Positions 1 to 5,256 of a DNA stretch of 8,060 nucleotides are shown piece by piece. Within the stretch, counting starts at the first letter, position 1. Each line of letters begins with the position of its first letter. A program made the translations under genes and the position numbers. The notes beneath the pieces are model-generated. The model had not been told where the DNA came from. It saw only the letters and a list, made by a program, of their open reading frames with translations, and did not search any database. Origin of the DNA: an uncultured Oscillospiraceae bacterium (GTDB lineage: Bacteria > Bacillota > Clostridia > Oscillospirales > Oscillospiraceae); NCBI GenBank assembly GCA_934572355.1, contig CAKTKV010000073.1, positions 1-8,060 of the forward strand, in the 5' to 3' direction.

Positions 1-433
1 CGACCTGCGCATAGTTTATCCCGTAGAACTTCAGCGAGCCGTGGCAGTCGCCCGATATGCCGATGGCGCTGCGCAGTGTATCGTAAGGCATCCCGGTTAC
101 GGCAACTATGGTGTCCCCCGGCTTTACAAGGGCGAACATCGCGGCAGTAAGCGCGTGGGTACCGTTCACAAAGCCGATACGGACAAGCGCAGACTCCGTG
201 CCGAATATCTCGGCGTATATCTTGTCGAGCGTCTCCCGACCGAGATCGTCGTAGCCGTAGCCGGTAGTCCCGGCAAAGCACGCCTCGGCGACGCGGTTGT
301 TCTGAAACGCCTCCATCACGCGGCGCGTGTTTATTTCGGCGACGCGGTCTATCTCCGCAAATCTTCCTGCAAGGCGCTCCTGCGCATTTGCGGCCATATC
401 GTATACCTCAGGCCGGATGTCTGAAATCTTCAT
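1..433 (-). CDS. Methionine gamma-lyase family protein (aluminium-resistance/YnbB family), N-terminal part
   Basis: The gene starts with ATG at 433 and is cut by the left edge, leaving 144 codons of a protein that is usually a little over 400 residues. The visible part has the pattern typical of this PLP-dependent fold-type I family (COG4100): an early GTTGYGYDDLGRETLDKIYA stretch (about residues 57-76), then an NGTHAL segment (about 90-95) and a PGDTIVAVTGMPYDTL stretch (about 105-120). The PLP lysine would lie beyond the edge. The family is annotated as methionine gamma-lyase-like from homology; aluminium resistance was an early label, and the real substrate of this branch is not settled. 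A GGAG ribosome site lies 6 bases before the ATG. It follows murD by 18 bases on the same strand, so it is probably the second gene of a murD transcript. Family assignment is confident; biochemical role is not. Confidence 0.88.
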   Translation of the reverse strand, partial: MKISDIRPEVYDMAANAQERLAGRFAEIDRVAEINTRRVMEAFQNNRVAEACFAGTTGYGYDDLGRETLDKIYAEIFGTESALVRIGFVNGTHALTAAMFALVKPGDTIVAVTGMPYDTLRSAIGISGDCHGSLKFYGINYAQV

Positions 434-451
434 CTGTTTCTCCGTTATGTT

Positions 452-1834
452 TTATTTGAGCTCCATGACTATGGATTTGAAATATCTGCCGCGCTCGGCA
501 AAGTTCTTGAAGCTGTCAAAGGCTGCGCAGGCCGGTGAAAACAGCACAATGTCCCCTGCTCTTGCCGCGTCCGCCGCGGCCTTGACAGCCTGCTTGAAAT
601 CGTCGATTATCCTGACCTCAAGTCCGCTGCTCTCATAGTAGCGCGAGGCGCGGATCGCGGAATATATCTTCCCTGCCGTGTCACCGGTGAGGAACACCTT
701 CTTTGACAGCAGACACAGTTCATCGCCAAGCCCGTCAAACGGGATGTGCTTATCATAGCCCCCGGCGATGACTATCGGCTTGCGCTTCATCGCGTGAAGC
801 CCGGCGGAGGTCCTCGTCGGGCTCGTGCCTATCGAGTCGTTTATAAAGGTTATCCCGCGCAGAACGCGCACATGTTCAAGCCTGTGCTCGACCCCGCCGA
901 AGCTTCGGGCGACCGCGGCGCAGACCTCGTCGTTCACCAAGCCCTCGACAGCGGAAAACGCGGCGAGGTAGTTGAGCACATTGTGCTCACCCGGCAGTCG
1001 GATATCCGAGACATTCATTACCGCGCTTGATACTCCATCATGTGTGCGGTAGATAACGCCGTCGAGCGCGGCAGCTCCGTCATTGACAGGGTGCTTATCC
1101 GAAAAATAGGATATATGCGCTTTGGAAAAGCCTGCGTAGTACTCCGTATGTCCGTCGTCCTGGTTGAGAATGAGTCTTGCGTCGGGACGCTGGTTTTCAA
1201 ATATAGCGCGCTTTGCATCGATGTAATCCTGAAAGTCCTTATGCTTATCGAGGTGGTTCGGCGATAGGTTCGTTATCACCGCGACATCGGGAGCGCACCT
1301 CATGCTGTGCAGCTGGAAGGAGCTGAGCTCCAGCACGGTGATGTCGTCCGGGTGGATATCAGGCGTTTCGCAGAGTAGCGGGTGGCCGATGTTCCCACCG
1401 AGGTGGACTCTGTATCCGGCGGCTTTGAGCAGCTCTGATATGATCGTCGAGGTCGTCGTCTTGCCGTCGCTGCCGGTTATTGCGATCGTTTTGCACGGGC
1501 ACAGCGACATGAACACCTCCATCTCGGAGGTCACGACAGCGCCGCGCGCTTTTGCTTTTTCAAGGTGCTCGTCAAAAGGCATGAGCCCAGGCGTTCTGAA
1601 GATAACGTCCTGATCGAGGTGCTCAAGATAATCCTCACCGAGGCAGATCTCCGCGCCCATAGCCTTGAGCTTCTCGCCCTCATTGCCCATTTCCTGCATG
1701 GTACGTTTATCGCAGGCGGTCACATGGCAGCCGTTTTTCAGAAGCAGCTCAATAAGCGGCTCATTGCTGACGCCTATGCCTATGACCGCGATCCTTTTAT
1801 CTTTTAATGTATTTACGTATTCCTGAAGAGTCAA
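452..1834 (-). CDS. murD: UDP-N-acetylmuramoyl-L-alanine--D-glutamate ligase (MurD)
   Basis: MurD is the cytoplasmic ATP-dependent ligase that adds D-glutamate to UDP-MurNAc-L-Ala in peptidoglycan precursor synthesis. The protein has 460 residues, somewhat longer than the 438 of E. coli MurD. Visible family features: an N-terminal Rossmann-like part with GIGVSN (19-24); the ATP P-loop GSDGKTTT (121-128); an NLSPNHLDKH stretch (189-198); Lys208 in DAKRAIF, at the position of the carbamylated lysine; GEHNVLNYLAA (282-292); EHRLE (316-320); NDSIGTSPTRT (332-342) and SPACAAFDSFKNFAERG (433-449) in the C-terminal domain. The start codon is TTG at 1832-1834, chosen because it is the first start after a GAGGCG ribosome site and gives the usual N-terminus. 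The gene is not beside mraY, murG or ftsW here, but heads a unit with a methionine gamma-lyase family gene, with its own promoter divergent from rnpB. Confidence 0.96.
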   Translation of the reverse strand: MTLQEYVNTLKDKRIAVIGIGVSNEPLIELLLKNGCHVTACDKRTMQEMGNEGEKLKAMGAEICLGEDYLEHLDQDVIFRTPGLMPFDEHLEKAKARGAVVTSEMEVFMSLCPCKTIAITGSDGKTTTSTIISELLKAAGYRVHLGGNIGHPLLCETPDIHPDDITVLELSSFQLHSMRCAPDVAVITNLSPNHLDKHKDFQDYIDAKRAIFENQRPDARLILNQDDGHTEYYAGFSKAHISYFSDKHPVNDGAAALDGVIYRTHDGVSSAVMNVSDIRLPGEHNVLNYLAAFSAVEGLVNDEVCAAVARSFGGVEHRLEHVRVLRGITFINDSIGTSPTRTSAGLHAMKRKPIVIAGGYDKHIPFDGLGDELCLLSKKVFLTGDTAGKIYSAIRASRYYESSGLEVRIIDDFKQAVKAAADAARAGDIVLFSPACAAFDSFKNFAERGRYFKSIVMELK

Positions 1835-1840
1835 ATCAAT

Positions 1841-1846
1841 CGCCTC
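1841..1846 (-). promoter_or_regulatory. Ribosome binding site deciding the TTG start of murD
   Basis: GAGGCG on the minus strand, with a 6-base gap from its end (8 from GAGG) to the TTG at 1832-1834. No ATG or GTG lies in frame nearby, so this site supports a TTG start. An ATT codon lies two codons upstream in frame but is too close to the site to be preferred. Confidence 0.65.
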
Positions 1847-1868
1847 ACATTCGCTTGACTAAATACAT

Positions 1869-1897
1869 ATTATAAGACTTTTTGCCCGGTAATACAA
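1869..1897 (-). promoter_or_regulatory. Sigma-A-type promoter of murD
   Basis: On the minus strand: -35 TTGTAT (1892-1897), 17-base spacer, and a perfect -10 TATAAT (1869-1874). The predicted transcript start is near 1862, giving a leader of about 28 bases that holds only the ribosome site. It sits back-to-back with the rnpB promoter; the two -35 boxes are 9 bases apart. Confidence 0.8.
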
Positions 1898-1906
1898 GAA
1901 TTATTG

Positions 1907-1934
1907 TTGACTTGTGCCGCGAACATGGTAAAAT
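1907..1934 (+). promoter_or_regulatory. Sigma-A-type promoter of rnpB (extended -10)
   Basis: -35 TTGACT (1907-1912), 16-base spacer, -10 TAAAAT (1929-1934), preceded by TGG, which makes a TGn extended -10. The expected start near 1941 falls exactly at the 5' end of helix P1 of the RNase P RNA. Confidence 0.85.
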
Positions 1935-1940
1935 AAGCCC

Positions 1941-2288
1941 AGCAAGCGGGTCGGACGACCGCGGGCATAAGGCGAAAGCCTGTGCGTGAGGAAAGTCCGG
2001 GCTCCATAGGGCAAGGATAACGGGTAACGCCCGCCAGGGGTAACCCTCGGACAAGTGCAACAGAGATATACCGCCGGTGCTTTCAGCACCGGTAAGGGTG
2101 GAAAAGTGAGGTAAGAGCTCACTCATCGCATGGAGACATGTTGATGCTGTAAACTCTATCCGGAGCAACACCGTGGGAGGACACAAGACCGGCCCGGTCG
2201 TCCTCGGGAGGTGGCTTGATCCTGCCGGCAACGGCAGGGCTAGATAGATGGTCGTCCACGACAGAACCCGGCTTACAGACCCGCTTGC
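1941..2288 (+). ncRNA. rnpB: RNase P RNA, type A
   Basis: This is the catalytic RNA of RNase P, which with the RnpA protein removes the 5' leader of pre-tRNAs. The ends are fixed by helix P1: GCAAGCGGGT (1942-1951) is fully complementary to ACCCGCTTGC (2279-2288). Conserved blocks appear in the right order: GAGGAAAGTCCGGGCTCC (1988-2005), AGTGCAACAGAGA (from about 2055), GGTAAGAGCTCACT (around 2110), CCGGAGCAACACCG (around 2160), and ACAGAACCCGGCTTAC (2261-2276), the 3' partner of the first block in helix P4. The length of about 348 bases and this arrangement fit the type A (ancestral) form usual in Clostridia. The open frames on the opposite strand here are by-products of RNA structure. A promoter lies just upstream and a terminator just downstream, so it is an independent unit. 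Confidence 0.97.
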
Positions 2289-2297
2289 ATTATATAA

Positions 2298-2311
2298 TAT
2301 GATATATCATA
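2298..2311. repeat. Perfect 14-bp palindrome after rnpB
   Basis: TATGATATATCATA is its own reverse complement. It lies in an AT-rich 27-base gap between the 3' end of the RNase P RNA and the terminator hairpin. Possible roles are a 3' processing or RNA-structure element, or a protein site; it could also be chance in AT-rich DNA. Confidence 0.5.
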
Positions 2312-2315
2312 CAAC

Positions 2316-2359
2316 AAGTCCTGAGGCAGCCTGTTTTGGCTCTCTCAGGACTTTGTTTT
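2316..2359 (+). terminator. Intrinsic terminator of rnpB, possibly shared with cbiO
   Basis: A perfect 10-bp stem, AAGTCCTGAG (2316-2325) with CTCAGGACTT (2344-2353), with a second inner stem AGCC/GGCT in its 18-base loop, is followed by a T-rich tail to 2359. It lies 27 bases past rnpB. The convergent cbiO stop codon is only 9 bases from the other side of the stem; the minus-strand tail is less T-rich, so termination in that direction is likely weaker. Confidence 0.85.
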
Positions 2360-2362
2360 CTG

Positions 2363-3091
2363 TTATTTCACCGGTGGCCCCGCAAGGCAGAACGGAAGCT
2401 CAAGGTGGTTGCCCTCCATGAGCGCCTTATCGCGCAGGAGCACATCCGCCGGGCCGTCGGCTGCAAGCCTGCCGTGATGCAGCAGGATAACTCTGTCGCA
2501 GGTCTCCAGCACCATGTCAAGGTCATGCGTCGCAATTATCTTTGTGACCGGGAGCTTATTGAGCGTATTGATAAGCTTGCGCCTGTTCTGCGGGTCGAGC
2601 GCAGTCGACGGCTCGTCCATCAGCATGTATTCCGGCTTCATTGCGAGTATCGTCGCGATAGCGGCCATGCGCTTTTCACCGCCGGATATCTTGTGGTTCT
2701 GCCGGTGCTTGAGATATCCCAGTTCCAGCTCGTCAAGTATCTCATCGATGCTGCGCTCTGCCTCTTCCCTGCTCATGCCGTAATTCATCGGCCCGAAGAT
2801 CATATCCTCAAACACGGTCGGCATGAACATCTGATTGTCGGAGTCCTGCAAAACGTAGCCGACGCATTTTCTTATTGCGCTGAGGTTCTTGCGGCACATC
2901 TCCATGCCGTCAATGCTTATCTTTCCATCGCAGCTAACTAAGCCGAGCGCCGCTTTCATTACCGTCGACTTGCCCGCGCCGTTCGCGCCGATGAGCCCAA
3001 CGCGCTCCCCTTTTGAGATGGTAAACGAGAGGTCTTTCAACACCGGCTTTTCGCCGGGATATGCGTAAGTTACATTTTCAAAGCAGATCAT
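2363..3091 (-). CDS. cbiO: ECF cobalt/nickel importer ATPase (CbiO/NikO type)
   Basis: ATP-hydrolysing subunit of an energy-coupling-factor metal importer, acting on the cytoplasmic face of the membrane with CbiQ and CbiM. The 242-residue protein shows Walker A GANGAGKS (35-42), Q-loop around Gln82 in LQDSDNQMF, signature ISGGEKR (135-141), Walker B YMLMDEPS (155-162) and H-loop His189 in ATHD. LQDSDNQ followed by FEDMIFGP is characteristic of ECF-type ATPases. The ATG at 3091 is preferred over an in-frame upstream start (which would add 16 residues and overlap cbiQ) because a GAGGG site sits 7 bases before it and the protein then begins with the usual beta-strand, MICFENVTYAYP. It follows the cbiQ stop by 10 bases. 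Only one ATPase gene is present, so the subunit probably works as a homodimer. Confidence 0.93.
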   Translation of the reverse strand: MICFENVTYAYPGEKPVLKDLSFTISKGERVGLIGANGAGKSTVMKAALGLVSCDGKISIDGMEMCRKNLSAIRKCVGYVLQDSDNQMFMPTVFEDMIFGPMNYGMSREEAERSIDEILDELELGYLKHRQNHKISGGEKRMAAIATILAMKPEYMLMDEPSTALDPQNRRKLINTLNKLPVTKIIATHDLDMVLETCDRVILLHHGRLAADGPADVLLRDKALMEGNHLELPFCLAGPPVK

Positions 3092-3098
3092 TTTCTTT

Positions 3099-3103
3099 CC
3101 CTC
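3099..3103 (-). promoter_or_regulatory. Ribosome binding site deciding the cbiO start
   Basis: GAGGG on the minus strand, 7 bases before the ATG at 3089-3091. It overlaps the TGA stop of cbiQ (3102-3104), which suggests translational coupling and argues against the longer cbiO reading frame. Confidence 0.65.
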
Positions 3104-3902
3104 ATACAAACGCGGAGCCGAGCAGCACCGGAAGATCATACATACGCGCCAGAACTATCAGCACCGCGCACACTATCGCGGCAAGCCACGCGCGGGAATT
3201 ATATCCCCCGTCGTCGGCATAATAAAATTCACCATGAAAGCCGCGCAGCTCCATGCTCTCGTAGAGCATTTCCGCCCTGTCCATGCTGCGCAGGATTAGC
3301 TGCCCGAGAAACGAGCCCCAGGCCGAAATGTGCAGCCCGTGCTGGCCGGGCGCACGCAGCTCGTATGCCTCGGTCATTATCGCGACCTCTTCGAGCAGCA
3401 CGGATATATAGCGGAAGGTCAGCAGCAGGAGCGATGTCAGCAGCTTCGGGAAATGCAGCCTGCGCAGGGCAAAGCATACTTCCTCAATGGAGGTCGTTGC
3501 AATCAGCAGGAACGACGCCATCAGGCAGAACACACCCTTCATCATCAGCGTCAGCATTGAGACAACGCCGCCGCTTATTCCGACGCTGCCGATCTGCGCA
3601 ATTATCGCTTTGTCAAAAAACGGATTGAAAAGTCCCACGGCGCAGACAAGCGGCATGACTATGCGCAGCTTATAAAAGCAGGTGCTGATCGGGATCTCGC
3701 TTATCTGATAGGCCACGACCGGGAAAAGCAGCATCACGAGAAGTCCCGTGAAGTCGTATTTATTAAATGACACTGTGACTGCGATGTATAAAACAGTGAG
3801 AAACAGCTTGGAGAGCGGCGGCATACGGTGAACGGCAGAGTCCTGCGCGGCAAGCTCATCCATCGCGCGCAGCTCCGCGCCCGCGAGTTCAGCCTTATTC
3901 AT
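3102..3902 (-). CDS. cbiQ: ECF cobalt/nickel importer transmembrane T component (CbiQ)
   Basis: CbiQ is the membrane scaffold that links the substrate-binding CbiM to the CbiO ATPases. The protein has 266 residues: a hydrophilic N-terminus, hydrophobic segments at about 33-66, 80-94, 108-137 and 155-172, and a last one at 238-253. Between them is the cytoplasmic coupling region, with the two Arg-containing motifs expected of T components: ELRAPG (181-186) and MELRGFHG (217-224, usually SRGF). The ATG at 3902 is chosen because AGGAGG ends 8 bases before it; a GTG at 3911 overlaps that site and is rejected. The gene lies between cbiM and cbiO on one strand and is separated from cbiM by 81 bases holding a strong hairpin. 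Confidence 0.92.
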   Translation of the reverse strand: MNKAELAGAELRAMDELAAQDSAVHRMPPLSKLFLTVLYIAVTVSFNKYDFTGLLVMLLFPVVAYQISEIPISTCFYKLRIVMPLVCAVGLFNPFFDKAIIAQIGSVGISGGVVSMLTLMMKGVFCLMASFLLIATTSIEEVCFALRRLHFPKLLTSLLLLTFRYISVLLEEVAIMTEAYELRAPGQHGLHISAWGSFLGQLILRSMDRAEMLYESMELRGFHGEFYYADDGGYNSRAWLAAIVCAVLIVLARMYDLPVLLGSAFV

Positions 3903-3910
3903 GTTCCCCA

Positions 3911-3916
3911 CCTCCT
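3911..3916 (-). promoter_or_regulatory. Ribosome binding site deciding the cbiQ start
   Basis: A perfect AGGAGG on the minus strand, 8 bases from the ATG at 3900-3902. The in-frame GTG at 3909-3911 overlaps this site, so it cannot be the main start. Confidence 0.75.
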
Positions 3917-3934
3917 ATATAAAAGCGTGCGTGC

Positions 3935-3963
3935 GCGGCAAGCCCGTATGACGGGCTTGCCGC
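3935..3963 (-). repeat. 12-bp hairpin between cbiM and cbiQ
   Basis: GCGGCAAGCCCG (3935-3946) and CGGGCTTGCCGC (3952-3963) are perfect complements with a 5-base loop. On the transcribed minus strand the stem is followed by CGCACGCACGC and only then TTTTATAT, so it lacks the immediate T-run of an intrinsic terminator. It is better read as an intercistronic mRNA element (processing, 3' protection of the cbiM message, or partial termination). A smaller 6-bp repeat, TCAATT/AATTGA (3967-3982), lies between it and the cbiM stop. Confidence 0.7.
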
Positions 3964-3983
3964 TGATCAATTTACTAATTGAA

Positions 3984-5069
3984 TTATGCGGTCTTTTTAT
4001 TTTTGTGCTTTCTGAAATAGCCGCCTATGAGGCATATCAGAACTGCCGCCGCGGCGACCATTGCCGAGCCGACAAGACCGGAAACGGACGTGCCCGCGGG
4101 ATTCTCCGCGTCACTGGAGAAAGCGTAGTCAGGGAGGAACGAGGTCTTTTCCTGCACTGCCTCGGCCTTTGCCGCGGCGTCACTCGCGTAACCGTAATCA
4201 TCTTCATCAAGGCCAAGGTTCGCGGAGTAGCCAGCCTCCTCATTGCCGAACAGCGACCACTCAAGCCCGTCGGGGTTTGAGCTTGCAAACAGGGAGAACA
4301 CTCCGCCGACAAGCACTGCGGCTACCGCAAGCACAGCAATGACCGTCTTGTAGCTGCGCTTATCCGTGCTGCCCTCTGCGGGGGTATAATCCATCAGAAT
4401 TTCGGGGCGGCTATTGTATATGAATACAAGCACTGCGGCGGTGATAAGCCCCTCGACAAGGCCGATAGCCAGATGTATCGGCTGCATGATCGCGCAGAAC
4501 ACACCGAAGGGAATGTCGGCGATTCCGGAAAGGCTCGTCTCAACGACGACGGAGAACGCGCCGAGCTGGAGCGTCACGATGCAGCCGATGACGGAGGCCG
4601 CGATGATCTTGAGCCTGCCGGCTGCCTTTTCACCCTTGCCGGAGAACCAATTGCTGTGCATTATCGGTCTGTAAATAAGAAAATATCCTACAAAGCAGCC
4701 GTAGAAAGCCATGTTCCATATATTCGCGCCGAGCGCCATAAGCCCGCCGTCGGCAAAGAACAGGCATTGTATCGCCAGCACCGCGATCATCGACAGGAAG
4801 CCTGCCCATGGCCCCAATACCGATGTAAGGAGCATACCTCCGCATATATGACCGGAGGAGCCAGTGCCGGGAATAGTGTAGTTGATCATCTGCCCTGCGA
4901 AAACGAGCGCGGACATAACTGCCATCGTGGGTAATTTTTTCGCCGCGGACTCATGGTCAAGCTTCTCTTCCCTGTTCAGCTTAACGATGGAGGCTCCGGC
5001 GGTGACGGTTGAAGCCGCGTACATAGTCGCTGCGACTGCCGGGGCGAGCAAAGCGTCTGCCATATGCAT
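3984..5069 (-). CDS. cbiM: ECF cobalt/nickel importer substrate-binding permease with fused PDGLE tail (CbiM/NikM-N type)
   Basis: This is the S component that binds Co2+ or Ni2+ and carries it through the membrane. The 361-residue protein has two parts. Residues 1-225 are CbiM/NikM: the N-terminal MHMADALLAP with the metal-ligand His at position 2, GTGSSGHICGGMLLTSVLGP (68-87) with His74, FADGGLMALGANIWNM (105-120), and QPIHLAIGLVEG (197-208). Residues 241-350 form a CbiN/NikN-like tail: a membrane segment (241-261), PDGLEWS (266-272), an acidic Ala-rich stretch (277-325) and a last membrane segment (330-350). His2 fixes the ATG at 5069, although the ribosome site before it is weak. The PDGLE motif is common in nickel-type NikMN fusions, so nickel is as likely as cobalt; the sequence does not decide it. 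It is the first gene of the importer operon. No cobalamin riboswitch is recognisable upstream. Confidence 0.92.
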   Translation of the reverse strand: MHMADALLAPAVAATMYAASTVTAGASIVKLNREEKLDHESAAKKLPTMAVMSALVFAGQMINYTIPGTGSSGHICGGMLLTSVLGPWAGFLSMIAVLAIQCLFFADGGLMALGANIWNMAFYGCFVGYFLIYRPIMHSNWFSGKGEKAAGRLKIIAASVIGCIVTLQLGAFSVVVETSLSGIADIPFGVFCAIMQPIHLAIGLVEGLITAAVLVFIYNSRPEILMDYTPAEGSTDKRSYKTVIAVLAVAAVLVGGVFSLFASSNPDGLEWSLFGNEEAGYSANLGLDEDDYGYASDAAAKAEAVQEKTSFLPDYAFSSDAENPAGTSVSGLVGSAMVAAAAVLICLIGGYFRKHKNKKTA

Positions 5070-5071
5070 AG

Positions 5072-5139
5072 TGATAGTCTCTCTTTCTCAAAACAATGTC
5101 TTCGGGTGACTCCCGATTGCGATTGTTATTTTACTATCA
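5072..5139 (-). promoter_or_regulatory. Nested inverted repeats in the cbiM leader
   Basis: Three properly nested complementary pairs: TGATAGT (5072-5078) with ACTATCA (5133-5139), AACAAT (5092-5097) with ATTGTT (5122-5127), and CGGG (5103-5106) with CCCG (5112-5115). The outer 3' arm ends 2 bases before the cbiM ATG, and a purine-rich GAGAG ribosome-site candidate lies right beside it. If transcribed this could fold into a long stem controlling translation. It does not match the conserved cores of cobalamin or NiCo riboswitches that I know. Individual arms are short, so chance is possible. Confidence 0.3.
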
Positions 5140-5156
5140 GCCCTATTCTTTTTTAA
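5128..5156 (-). promoter_or_regulatory. Candidate promoter of the cbiMQO operon
   Basis: On the minus strand TTAAAA (5151-5156), 17-base spacer, TAAAAT (5128-5133). The -35 is poor. It would start transcription near 5121, which would leave the outer 5' arm of the nested repeats outside the RNA, so the two readings compete. Confidence 0.35.
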
Positions 5157-5170
5157 GCCCCCGTGGGGGA

Positions 5171-5211
5171 TAAAAATATGCACAAAAGCCATGCCTAACT
5201 TTTGTGCATAT
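5171..5211 (-). terminator. Intrinsic terminator of agcS
   Basis: A perfect 13-bp inverted repeat, ATATGCACAAAAG (5176-5188) and CTTTTGTGCATAT (5199-5211), with a 10-base loop. On the minus strand it is followed by TTTTTA (5170-5175), and it starts 45 bases after the agcS stop, which fits an intrinsic terminator. The AT-rich, very symmetric arms could also serve as a protein site for the downstream metal importer, but the T-run favours termination. Confidence 0.8.
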
Positions 5212-5256
5212 ATAATACATTTTCTTGGATTTTGAACAGCCGTGTATGTTCCGTTT

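Noticed and set aside
1845..2231. Open frames on the minus strand across the RNase P RNA
   Set aside because: The region is explained fully by rnpB with conserved blocks and P1 pairing; the frames have no protein-like features.
2293..2298. TATAAT after rnpB as a possible plus-strand promoter
   Set aside because: No acceptable -35 at the right distance and no gene on that strand downstream; the sequence is just AT-rich.
2336..2941. A 201-codon open frame on the plus strand
   Set aside because: Antisense to cbiO, whose ABC motifs are all intact; no ribosome site and no recognisable family.
5155..5170. CCCCCGTGGGGG as a separate terminator
   Set aside because: No T-run follows it on either strand, and the loop is too short with all five pairs formed; it is beside a better terminator.
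5070..5256. Cobalamin or NiCo riboswitch before cbiM
   Set aside because: I looked for the B12-box and the conserved cores of the NiCo class and saw none; much of the gap is taken up by the agcS terminator.
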